64,000 bases of DNA from Ophioderma brevispina. Taxonomy: Eukaryota; Echinodermata; Ophiuroidea; Amphilepidida; Ophiodermatidae. Positions 11,164-21,719 of the stretch are shown here, piece after piece (the stretch's first letter is position 1; every line of letters starts with the position of its first letter). The translations under genes and the position numbers were made by a program. The notes below the pieces were generated by a model that had not been told where the DNA came from, made no database searches, and was given only the letters and a program-made list of their open reading frames with translations. The DNA lies in the NCBI GenBank assembly GCA_023653785.1, contig JAMKCH010058063.1:1-64000 (forward strand). The letters run 5' to 3'.

Positions 11164-11573
11164 TTAATTTTTAGTTGAAAATGGTCTTTGTGTAGGTAAT
11201 TTGTGTACAAGCACAGTAGTATATTTGTTATGAAGTTCTGTATGTAGCTGTATGCAGTGTACTCATTGTGCTTTTTCCAGTATTGAGACCCGTAATTTAT
11301 ATGCATTGTTTGATAGGTCACTCCATTTCACATTCAGGTATATTACATTGTACATCCAAAAACTTTGCCTGTCTTTAATGATATTCAAAATACATTTAGT
11401 GGAAGACAAAATTGCCGAATATGTAAAAGGTGACAAAATGACTCATTTAAAAAATAATTGCATTAAAGAGACAAGAAAATACAAATCGTAGTTGAATCCC
11501 CTTTGCCAGTATGCTATTTGACTGCCCTGTCACTTTGGTGTCTGTAGTATCAATGAGTATGAATCCATGATAT

Positions 11574-11813
11574 CGGGCCCGTACGCAAGGGGGTGCGGGG
11601 GATGCGACCGCACCCCCAAATTCCACAAAGGGGGAAAAAGGTCCACTTTTTGCTGAATTTTTGATAAAAAAGGTCCAAAATTTAGAGAAATTTTGACACA
11701 CAAGTCCAATTTTTGGTGATAAAACGACCATTTTAGGGGGTCCACTTTTTCGAAAAAAGGTCCACTTTTTCGAAGTCCCGCACCCCCCAAAATAAATCCT
11801 GTGTACGGCCCTG
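11574..11813. mobile_element. hAT-type MITE with 8-bp target duplication CATGATAT
   Basis: The ends CGGGCCCGTACGCA and, inverted, CAGGGCCGTACACA are flanked by the exact 8-bp repeat CATGATAT (11566-11573 and 11814-11821). The inside has AAGGTCCACTTTTT words and G- or C-rich sub-termini, as at 6237-6631 and 16052-16343. It is 240 bp long with no coding content. Confidence 0.88.
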
Positions 11814-11974
11814 CATGATATTCATGTAATAAGTAAAGTTTTAACACTAATATGACTAAAATGTCTACAATTAAGGCTAAAATTGTGGGGTGTTTTTGGC
11901 ATCATCATGATTTCTGTGTACTATATGATATGGTATTTTGTGTGTAATTTTCCCCCACATTTTTGTGTATCATT

Positions 11975-14465
11975 TGAGAGCAATTAGTTGGGTCACCTGG
12001 AGCAATTCCATGACCGTGGAGAGCAGAGCATTATTTCTCAGTGGATTTGTCTTCCATGATTGGTTAATGAACAAATTTAGCTTGGGTGCCCCTCGCAAAA
12101 GTGTGGGCAGAATCCAGGAGGGAAGATAATCCATAATACAGGGGTCAAAAATGAAAAATGCTTGGATTGCTGTAAAAAGGTCACCTAAGTGTTTGTCTTG
12201 TTACAAGGATTAAAAAAAGGTAAAGTTTGTATTACATACTTCATTAATAAATTTAAGATTGTTTATTGGTTGAAACTGTTATCACGTAATTAAAAATAGT
12301 TCAACTATGCAGCGAGAAATCAGCACCATCCGTAAATAGTATCCCTAAGCCACGCCCACCCGTAAATAGTTCATTTTTCAGAAGTACTATTTACAGCGCT
12401 TAATTCGCATAACTTGCTGCGATCGCGTAGCGCATCTGCATTTGCGCGTAGTGGATTGCATGCTTACTACCACCCATTCATGCATTGTTTGACGCGAAAT
12501 TTATTGAATGAAAATGCAAAAATTATATCATTGTTAACTGGAAATTTATTAATGAAGTATATAAAACAAATATATACCAACTCTATTCGAGTCTCTGGCT
12601 TAAAATTATGGTCCCTTGGTGACTACATTAGTGCTATTTTGCTGAGGGGCGCTCAGCAAAATAGCACTAATGTAGTCACCTCAGGACCATAGTTTTAACC
12701 AGAGCCTCTCATGTCAGTATATATTTGTATACTCTCTACAACGTATGGTTATGGAGATATAAGGCAAAAATCATCAAATGTCAGGTCATCACCAAAGGTT
12801 ATATCTTCTTTTATCGTAGTGATATTAAAATATCACTCCAATTTCTTTTAAATTGGGCTCAAATTGTTTGTCTTTCTTCAAAGACTGCAACATAAGTATT
12901 TTGCACTGTCTAACATAAGGGGTTCCCAAAAAAGAAGCCCCCCCCCTAAAATTCAAGGACATTTTGTTGCATAACTTCAGTTAGAACTGGATGTTTAGAA
13001 AATTGGATAAAGTTTTAAAGAGAAGAAACATTTGGCTCTGCAACAAAAGTGGTTTGCTTTTCAAAAACACTTTTGGCACACAGTCCCTTTTTCCAAAAAT
13101 GTTGTCAGAAAAAGTGGCACTTTACCGTATTCAAAGGTTAAAGTGAAGACAACAACGGTTTCATTTCCTTTCTTTATATTCATTGCGATCTGAACTAAAT
13201 CAGCTTAAAACATGAATGCATAGGCAAACAAATAAAACAAGCAAGACAAATATGCAGACAAACAAACAAACAAGTAATGAGATGAAATTTGTGTAAGCAA
13301 CACCAGTCAAAATGTGAAGCAGATTGACACATAAAAGAAGGCTACACTGGCCCAACGTGGTGGAATTATCCAGCGAGCATGGAACCACATTCATCAACAG
13401 AACATTGGTAAACAGCATGTGTAAATGCTACAATGATGTCATCAGTGCAGATGGAGGAAACATTGATTATTGAGTCTCACCCTGGATGACAAAACAAATG
13501 AACTTATTTTGATTTGAAACTAGGCATTTCAAACATTACCTCTTTCTTTCATGAAAAAGAGCAAAGAAAAATGACATTATTTGATACTGATGAATGTAAA
13601 GCTTACATCTCATTGTTTGTTTCCTGCATATTTGTCTTGTTTATTTGTTTACCTATGCGTTAATGTTTTAAGCTTATTTACTTCAGACCGCAATGAATAT
13701 GGAAATGAAATTGTTGTTAGTAAATTGATAATTTCTTGACTTTACACCTTTGAATACGGTAAAGTGCCACTTTTTCTGACGACATGCATCATTGTGTGTG
13801 TGTTGATGCCAAAAGTGTTTTTTTGAAAAGCAACAAGTTTTGTGGCAGAGCCAAATGTTTCTGCTCTTCAAAATTTTTTAAAATTTTCCAATTATGCAGT
13901 TCTAAGTGAAGTTATGCAACGAAATGTTCTTGAATTTTAGGGGGGGAAAATTTTTGGGAACCGTGTATTTCTATCAATATCAATAGAGGTCAATGGCATT
14001 GACCTTGTTTGTCATTTATCTCGATAACCAAATACAAAAGAGAGTGCCAATTACTTTTGTTGCAATCCTTGTGGAAAAGTTAACAATTTGAGACCATTTT
14101 TAAGGAAATCGATGCAGTATTAAAGATCGTCAAATGTCAAAGATTAAAATCTTTGGTGATGACCTTGACATTTGACGATTTTTGCCTTCTACCTCCGTAA
14201 CCATACATTGTAGGTACTACTAACTATACCTTTTTTTAATCCTTGTAACAAGACGAACACTTTGGTGACCTTTTACAGCAATCCAAGTATTTTTCATTTT
14301 CCCCCGTATAATGGATTATTCCCCCGCCTGAATTTCGCCCACACTTTCGCAAGGGGCACCCTGCTAAATTTGTTCATAACCTTCATGGAAGACAAATCCA
14401 CTGAGAAATAATGCTCTGCTCTCCACGGTCACAGAATTGCTCCAGATAACCCAACTAAAATTGAA
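11975..14465. mobile_element. 2.5-kb foldback element with arms of more than 1 kb
   Basis: The left arm (11975-12240, then 12720-13305) and right arm (about 13595-14465) mirror each other: AGTTGGGT.A.CTGGAGCAATT, GAGAGCAGAGCATTATTTCTC, ACAAGGATTAAAAAAAGG, GCAAAAATC.TCAAATGTCA, GGCACTTTACCGTATTCAAAGG and GACAAATATGCAG are all found inverted. A block at about 12241-12719 is present only in the left arm and is best explained as a later insertion. The loop, about 13310-13595, has no gene. It would be in an intron of the downstream EF-hand gene if that gene extends this far. Confidence 0.75.
12618..12680. repeat. Perfect hairpin, 29-nt arms, 5-nt loop
   Basis: The left arm 12618-12646 is exactly complementary to 12652-12680 around the loop GGGCG. 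Weaker pairing continues outward to about 12588 and 12708 (TATGGTCC/GGACCATA; CTCTGG/CCAGAG). It sits in the block that interrupts the foldback left arm. It is probably a tiny foldback transposon; a hairpin RNA precursor is an alternative that the sequence cannot decide. Confidence 0.8.
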
Positions 14466-15003
14466 GGAATTTTATATTTGTTAAAAAATGAGTCTGTGCT
14501 GCTTCTATAAAAAAAAAAAAAAACCTGGATTCATATCAGCGAACAGACTAGTTAAGTTACAGCTTACAGAGATGGTCCTACCAAAAGGTATTGGTAAATC
14601 ATTATGCAACTGATTTTCAGATATGCGTATACAGTTGCAAATGAATCATTGAAAGAATGCAACTTTGACTCCATAGAAAGTGAAAGTTCAAAATCGTAAG
14701 AGCTTTGGAGATATCTTTTGTTTTTTCTCATTACATAATCATGCACTTGAATTTAAATTATATAACTTAGATGAGAAGAACATGGCATGTGGGTGGGAAG
14801 AGCATGGTCATGTGGGTGACAAATGTTTTTAAATAGATTTAATCTTCAATGCAGGTAATTAAAGATAGAGCTCAAGATCTCTGCTCAAGTTCACTTTACT
14901 GTGAAAATTATTTATAGAAAACACGATAAACTCAACATTAATTCATTGTTTTGACAAATACATAAAGCTGATTGTTTTTGTTTTTTTTCTTTTTTCTGGT
15001 TAG
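14466..15003 (+). other. Intron upstream of the EF-hand exon
   Basis: The last 30 bases (TTTTTGTTTTTTTTCTTTTTTC...TTAG) form a strong polypyrimidine tract ending in AG at 15002-15003, so this is the 3' end of an intron. An A-run lies at 14509-14523. No upstream exon of the same gene was recognised anywhere in the preceding sequence. Confidence 0.6.
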
Positions 15004-15170
15004 GTCTTGCAACAGCAGCTGAGGTCCTTGATGAATTTTTACAACTCTTCAATAACCGTAGTAATGAGATATCCTTTGGCGAATTTGATGATTACTTTGA
15101 AGGGATGAGCGTCATGACAAGCCATGATGATGACTTTGTGAACATGATGAAAAGTTGCTGGGGATTGTGA
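15004..15170 (+). CDS. Terminal coding exon of a calcyphosin-like EF-hand protein (partial)
   Basis: From the acceptor AG at 15002-15003 a frame of 54 codons runs to TGA at 15168-15170; the first two bases complete a split codon (phase-1 intron). The product contains AEVLDEFLQLF, the loop-like NNRSNEISFGEF and the tail DDDFVNMMKSCWGL. This order - helix, EF-hand loop, aromatic-rich linker, then MM..xW.L at the C-terminus - is what calcyphosin and calcyphosin-like proteins (calcium-binding, about 190-210 residues with four EF-hands) have in their last exon. The loop lacks the canonical Asp at position 1, so it may not bind calcium, as is common for the last EF-hand of this family. The rest of the gene must lie upstream of the window or in exons I could not recognise. 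Codon use looks ordinary and no frameshift is seen. Parvalbumin-like or other EF-hand proteins are less likely because of the C-terminal motif. Confidence 0.68.
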
Positions 15171-16043
15171 AAAGATTTGTTGCTATGGTGATAAGAATGT
15201 GACCCTTTGATTTCTTGTCATGCTCGACAAGAGATTTGTCAAAGTGATGGTGAATGTGAGTGTGTTCATGAAATTAAGACATGAACTTTAATGCAACATT
15301 TGCTGTTTTACTGCAAGTAATTCTCTATATGACCAACAACCATGAATGTGACATGAAGACAACAAATCAATATTTGAGATGCAGGCCATTTTTATACGCC
15401 ACAAGCAATCAATAGAAAACTAATATGCCAATCTCAAATGTAACATATGCAATGCAACATTTTAAAGCTTACTGTTTGCACATTTCTCATCTTTAAATTG
15501 CCAACTTACTGCCCATTTCTGGTTGGATAGACATCAAAAGTACCTATAGTACTAAACGTATTGTGTGACATATCATCTGGTGAACTTGAGACACACTGAT
15601 TATAGTCCAGTGCCATATGTGGCAAAAATAGCTCCTGTGGGCATGTTTGTTTTCTCATTTCTATTGGTTTCCAATATACATCAGCCAGTTAAGTTTGTCT
15701 CAGAAGATTTGCATTGCTTTTAAAGTTGTTTTTAGTGCACTATTTCTTTTTGTAGGTTTTACTCTTGCTCACCTGATTTGTTTTCAGAAAAAAGGAAAAT
15801 TTGGCTGCGAATCAGCCCAAAAAAAATTAAAATTGGGTCAAAAATGAAAAATATTAAAAAAATCATTTCACATCAGCATTTTTCCAAACTAAAAACAAAT
15901 GCATTTTGCATTGACCTTTTTCACATTTCTTCTGATAAAAACTTGGTTTCTATTTGGCCTAATCAAAGTATCGATGGTACCAATTTTTATAAGCATTTGT
16001 AATGTATCATAAAATGCTGAAATACCATGAAGGTGTAAATAAA
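15171..16043 (+). other. Probable 3' UTR of the EF-hand gene, with AATAAA at 16038-16043
   Basis: The sequence after the stop is AT-rich without coding signal. A canonical AATAAA ends at 16043, and ATTAAA variants occur near 15825 and 15850. The true cleavage site cannot be read from the sequence. Two short open frames here (60-75 residues) look random. Confidence 0.4.
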
Positions 16044-16051
16044 GTTGTAGA

Positions 16052-16343
16052 CAGGGCCGTACGCAGGATTTATTTTTTTGGGGGGGGGTGTGGGACTTCG
16101 AAAAAGTGGACCTTTTTTGGAAAAAAGTGGACCTTTTTGCTAAAAAAAGACCTAACCCCCCTAAAAACGTCCTCTTTGGGACTTTTTGAATATTTAATCA
16201 CTAAAAAGTGGACTTTCTAGTCAAAATTGCTCTAAATTTGGGACCTATTTATCAAAAATCAGCAAAAAGTGGACCTTTTGTTCCCTTTTGTGAATTTGGG
16301 GGTGCGACCCGCACGCCCCCCCCCCCCCCTGCGTACGGGCCTG
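16052..16343. mobile_element. hAT-type MITE with 8-bp target duplication GTTGTAGA
   Basis: CAGGGCCGTACGCAGG at the left and CCTGCGTACGGGCCTG at the right are terminal inverted repeats; GTTGTAGA occurs at 16044-16051 and 16344-16351. Compared with 11574-11813 it is in the opposite orientation (the ATTTATTTTTTTG block is at the left). It contains AAAAAGTGGACC words and a long C-run near the right end. The left target copy abuts the AATAAA of the preceding UTR. Confidence 0.9.
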
Positions 16344-16351
16344 GTTGTAGA

Positions 16352-18216
16352 ATATATTTCTTTATTACTATTAAACTCATATCTGGCAGTTCTTCATATT
16401 CAAGATGGTGGCCAAATTACTGTATGTATATACTAGGATACATAATCCCAAATTATTATAAAGTGTCTACAATAAAATGAGATGTGTTTGACCATTATAA
16501 ACTATTGTCTGATATTTATGCTTTATTGACATGGGATAAATTCAAGATGGAGACCAAATACAGCTGTCGGCCAAAATTGTATAACCTACAAATCACCATG
16601 TGCCTGAATTATATATGTATTTAGGTATGTATTGTCTAGAAATTATGCTTACTGAGAATGGGATTGGAATTAAATTTTCAGCTTTTATACTTTTATCAGA
16701 GATACTTCAAATACAAAAGTCGAAAAGCCTGAATAATTTAGAAGGACTGGTCCTCAAAGCATATATGCTCAGTCTCTGAAATGTACGTCTGCAACTACAT
16801 AATTGCCCATATGTCAACTTTTGAGTCTGATGGTGAATGTTTCAAGCCAGGAAACATTGCATAGGCAATGGAAAGTTGTATCTATTACCCAGAAAAATTG
16901 GTTTCACCCATAGAATTGTTGAGCACCCAATCCAAAGTTTTGGATAACTGGTATGGGAAGATAACTATGGTTCTGTCTCAACCAACCATGTTGACATCTA
17001 CAATCATGGAAAAAAATGTTGCCACGCTTTGTCCGATTTCGGGGAAAAGCGACCCCCTCTCCCCAAGGCAATGTTGATCCGAGTCATGTTGTCAGTAACC
17101 TCTCCAGGTCCCCCAACATTGATTGATGGGGGATGGGGAAGGATATGGCAAAGAGGAAGACCCCTGCTCGCTATTGAACAATGACTTGCCCAATTCTTAT
17201 TTCAGCTGTGAGCATGGGGACTGTTGCCATATATTGTATCAAGTGTGGCAACTATTTTTTTTTCCATGATTGTAGCTGATATAAATTAAATTCTGGACAT
17301 GCTTCTGGGTCCCTTAATAAGTTTGTTCTGTATCATAACAAAATCCACCAATGTCATACTTGCGTCTGAAGTAGTTTGGTGTAACGTCATGACAGGATTA
17401 GCCTTTTTATTGGTTTTAATATATGTGTATTAAAGGCACAAATTTGTTCTTGACATTGGATATCATGCATTGTTTTATAATTTTTCTTTAAAAATAAAGA
17501 TGTAGCTCATATTTCAGCAATTAAACAATCGGTCAAAATAACACACCTACAAAATCCTTCATATCAGAAAATGCCCTGTGCATTTTTTATTGTAGATACA
17601 CACTTCACACAAAATTTCACAATAGAAATTTGTTTTCATGAGTAGCAACTTCATGTTTGCTATTTTTTGCAATCAAAATGAGGTCAGCTCTCTAACCTTA
17701 ACTCAAAGGCTGTTTGTGATCACCGGTTATTTGTATTTGAATATTTTATTTGTTATAATGCTTAAATTCATTGTATCGCAATTTTGTAGGTTTTAAAACT
17801 TAAATGGGAGGCATATTCCCAGTATGTTTCCATTGTAAGTATGTTGAGAAAAATCAATACACCAGATACAAGTTCCTTATTGTCAAAGTTATATATTGTC
17901 TAACTTGAGACATACTTGTATTTCATAATTTAATTTGTACTGCTACCATTTTTTTTTATTACAGATGGTAATTATTTTCGCCCTATATATACAGCTTTTT
18001 CAATATTTTCCCATCTTAGATGCCATCATGAATATTGATGAAATGTTGCATTTTTTCACTGTTTTTGACATCTTAAATGTTTTGTAGAATGATAAAGGAA
18101 GCTGAAGCATTGAATTAGTCCTGACATGTTTCAAGGTTGAATAACTATGTCATACTTTGCATAATATGTAAGTACACACTCAGTGAAATTGGTATCATTT
18201 TGTGCCTCAATTGTAA
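16352..18216. other. Spacer; small inverted repeat at 16993-17275
   Basis: Most of it is featureless AT-rich sequence. CTACAATCATGGAAAAAAA and GTTGCCAC (about 16998-17028) are mirrored at about 17243-17275, with a GC-richer centre containing CCCCCTCTCCCC and GGGGGATGGGGA, so a roughly 280-bp foldback is likely. A 40-codon frame after an acceptor-like TTACAG near 17963 is too short and featureless to call an exon. Confidence 0.45.
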
Positions 18217-18220
18217 TTAA

Positions 18221-18692
18221 AGCAGCACTGGCACATTTTCAGAAAATATCAAATTTCTTCAATTTGCTTGCAAATGATAGTCTAGGCCATTGGAAGAATT
18301 AAGATATATTTTACACATCAAAATAACATAGCCAAAACAGAAAGACATCCAGGTAATTTGTAGGCTAACTTTTAAGTTTGCCATAACTTAATCAGCAAAT
18401 GTGTCTATCACATGAATATCATAGACTCATACTCATTGATATTAAAACCACAAATGTCATAGACCGGTCAAACAAGGTGCATGCCGTGGGGATCAACTCC
18501 GGCGTGTGTTTGCTTGTGTTTAACACCTTTCCGTGTTGCCTGCTGAATTAATGTCACCGGCAACATGGATTATAAAATCGTTCAGTTAACCCTTAAAGGA
18601 CGATGATTGGGGCTTACTAAGTCAGGTGAGGGCTAATGTAATTAATTACAAAATCTAGAGTTGCACTATTTTTCAAATGTGCCAGTGTCTCT
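18221..18692 (+). mobile_element. TTAA-flanked MITE, copy 1
   Basis: TTAA (18217-18220) precedes AGCAGCACTGGCACATTT and the right end reads AAATGTGCCAGTGTCTCT followed by TTAC, a mutated TTAA. The body is nearly the reverse complement of 19149-19645, so they are two copies of the same element. TTAA target use points to piggyBac- or Kolobok-type mobilisation. No transposase frame. Confidence 0.8.
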
Positions 18693-19148
18693 TTACAAAT
18701 TCCTGTAGAAAAATAAACAAGTCCCACAGGATGAAATATGACCCCTAACTATATGTTTTGTTTTCTGCATACACATTAACAGATGCAGCTTTTTGGCTTA
18801 TTTATAGTGATGCAAATTTTTGGCCTATATGGGCCTATGTGATCATGCAAATGAATGCCTGCCTGCCTGCCTGCCTGGATGGATGGATGTGGCCATCAAA
18901 ATTAATTCATTCACTCTACATTCTAAACCGAATAATCAACGAACCTCAAATGTTGCACGTGATAGAACATGAGGTCATGTGCTGTATACATTTCTGAACA
19001 GGTAATAAATATTAATGATCTAATTTTCATATTTTCAAATATTTTCCAGGAAAATCATTTACAGACAAAACTGATTAGTCAATGAACTTCTATTGTGGCA
19101 CAATGATAGAACATGATTAAAGAAAACAGAAGTGAAGTTGCATATTAA
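18693..19148. other. Spacer between inverted MITE copies, with (GCCT)n(GGAT)n
   Basis: It contains a short microsatellite of GCCT units followed by GGAT units at 18857-18889. Nothing else was recognised. Confidence 0.5.
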
Positions 19149-19645
19149 AGAGACACTGGCACATTTGAAAAACAGTGTGCCCTCAAAATGTTTGCATGGT
19201 TGTAAAGCTTCTATACACATTAGTCCTCACCTGAAATGATTAAGACCAAATCAGCGTCCTTATGGGTAAATAGAACGATTTTATAATTAATGTCGCGGAC
19301 GACGAAAATAGCGTTTAACACAAGAAAACACACCCCGTATGCATCTTTCCCACGGCATGCACCCTGATTGTCCAGTCTGTGACTTTGTGGTTTTAATATC
19401 AATGAGTACTAGTCTATGATATCCATGTAATATATATGGATACTTTAAGATCAAAGTTAAGGAAAACTTAAAAGTTAGCCTGCAAATTACCTGGACGTCT
19501 TCAACCTCTTATTAACGCCCCTATTTGTTTTTGAGTATGTTATTTTTATGTGTAAAATTTATCTCTATTCTTCCAATGGCCTAGACTATCATTTGAGAGC
19601 AAATTGAAGAAATTTCTTATTTGGTGAAAATGTGCCAGCACCGCT
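19149..19645 (-). mobile_element. TTAA-flanked MITE, copy 2 (inverted)
   Basis: TTAA (19145-19148) precedes AGAGACACTGGCACATTTG and TTAA (19646-19649) follows AATGTGCCAGCACCGCT. Both target copies are intact. It mirrors 18221-18692, including internal words GGTTTTAATATCAATGAGTA, GGCATGCACC and CCAATGGCCTAGACTATCAT. The 60-residue minus-strand frame is inside it and not a gene. Confidence 0.83.
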
Positions 19646-19848
19646 TTAATGCAATTCTATTTTTGAAAGCCATAGTTTAATGTTGTGTAGTCCAAATATG
19701 TCAAAGGATACATAATCTTTTGTTCAAAATTCTAAGTAATTGAAAGTAGTCGCAAATTATCGGTCATGACACAAGGATTTCGAAAAGGTATAGTTTGCTA
19801 GATCCTAAGATCGATCTTCTTTCAAAATTTGTTGATGTGCTAATTACT

Positions 19849-20585
19849 GTCACACATGTGACTGGCACTCACCATTTGTCTATTTGAAGGACATAAATTT
19901 CTAGTCATACTGAAGAAGGTAGCAGTGTTAACTTTTATTATTAGTTTAAATATGAATTATGATCAGCTTAAACAAGAAAACAATTTTAATAAAGGCTGGT
20001 TTAAACCCAATTTTCCATGTGTCTTTTAAAAGTTTTGGGTGAATTTGCCAATTTAGCAGGCAAGTGTTTGTAATAGTTGAGAATATGGAAATACACAAGC
20101 TTTTCTTACAATTCAATTTCATTTTTGGTGAACATTAACAATGGTCACCAATTTTGTGTTAAGTTAATGGAGATGTCACACACGTAACCACCATGTCACA
20201 CATGTGACCCTACTTAGTGATATAAATTTGTTAATTACCAAGTAAAGTTTGCTTGTTACTTTTAATTACCAACATTGTTGTAATGACAAAGTACCATTGT
20301 CTTTCTGAAATAATTATAAGAATGCGAGTACTTTAAATAATCACAGAATTTACAGCTGAATTTTCAATTCTAAAAACTCCATTTTCTCTGACATCACAAA
20401 CATGACCAAACTTTATTTGCCCCACATGACAAAATCACCAATCTGGTGAAAGTGAAAACATGACTTTTAGTTAGTTTTTGACTAAAGTTATTTATTATAA
20501 CCAAAAGTTTAATAGATTAGTTATGTTGGCAAAACAGCAATGGGTTGAAAATCAAAATTTCCCCTTTTTAGGTCACAAACGTGAC
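19849..20585 (+). repeat. Scattered GTCACANAYGTGAC palindromic words
   Basis: GTCACACATGTGAC at 19849-19862 and 20195-20208, and GTCACAAACGTGAC at 20572-20585, with weaker versions near 20175, 20391 and 20427, lie in an otherwise AT-rich stretch. The words are near-palindromic and irregularly spaced. Confidence 0.55.
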
Positions 20586-21275
20586 CGAAGAATGGCCCGA
20601 ATCATGCTCATTGATCATAAATAGGTTTAAAAGATGTACTTAAAATGTATCACAGATTGTCAAATATCACATGCATGCATCATTAGTATTTGAAATAATG
20701 GAAACAAAGAAAATACTAACTCTGAAAGTATGATTACAGTACTAGTGTCACACTTTGTACTCACACTTGAGATTATATATATATATTCAAATATAGATGT
20801 GCAGTCAGTAATGTAGTCATAGGCATAATCTAAGGTTATAAATTATGCACAAAACATTGTTTAGAATAATTGGCAGAAAAAAAAGTTGATTTATTAGGTC
20901 AACATTTTTCTGGGTCTATTATTGTTATATCAATTCTAGTGTGCTTTAATTCATAATAGTATTCTTGCCATCTACACTCATCTTTGTAGTATAAAGTTAA
21001 TATAATAAAAATACTACATCTGTGTGCTCTATTTAAATAAGTCATTATTATAAATGAACAATTCTTGCTACTTGAAATCGGTTTTCCTGGCATAATACAA
21101 ATATTACACAGGAACATGACTTGTTAGTTTGATTTGGCAATATAATATCATTTTGTGGTGAATGCACACTACAACAGCTATTTACATAAACTTTTTTTTA
21201 TCCCCAAGCGCTTAGCAGAAGGGGGATTTAAGTCTCCTTAACATTCTCACTACTTTTCAAACAAGGTTAATGCTT
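20586..21275. other. AT-rich spacer
   Basis: It holds a short TATA microsatellite near 20776-20787. No gene signal. Confidence 0.4.
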
Positions 21276-21580
21276 ATAACTAAAAATGTTAACTTCTACC
21301 AGATCCTAATATCCAAATTTGATGAAACTTGATAATGTTTGTAGTGGGAATGCAAGTAATACCCATGTGCTGTGTCATCATTAATTGTGCATATTAATGA
21401 GTTCATTTGCATATTTGCTCTGATTGGCTCATTACTAAAATGTGAACTTCTACCAGATTGTAATGTCCAAATTTGGTGAAACATGAGGGTAGTGGTGCAT
21501 GCAAGTAATACCCATGCACTGTGTCATCCCTATTTGCACATATTGAGCTCATTTTCGTATTTGCTTCCTGCCATGGAGAT
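21276..21580 (+). repeat. 154-bp direct tandem duplication
   Basis: AACTTCTACCAGAT starts at 21291 and again at 21445; between them TCCAAATTTG.TGAAAC.TGA, GCAAGTAATACCCATG and CTGTGTCATC repeat in order, giving two diverged copies of a 154-bp unit. Confidence 0.75.
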
Positions 21581-21719
21581 CTTGCTTGTTTTAAAGGTGG
21601 AATGAGAGATTTTGAGGCCCAGCCATTTAATGTATCATTCTAGCGATTTCATATAGAGTAGATCATTAACAGATTTCTTACTGTGCATTTTAAACTACGA
21701 AAGGTCTAGAGTGAAAAGG

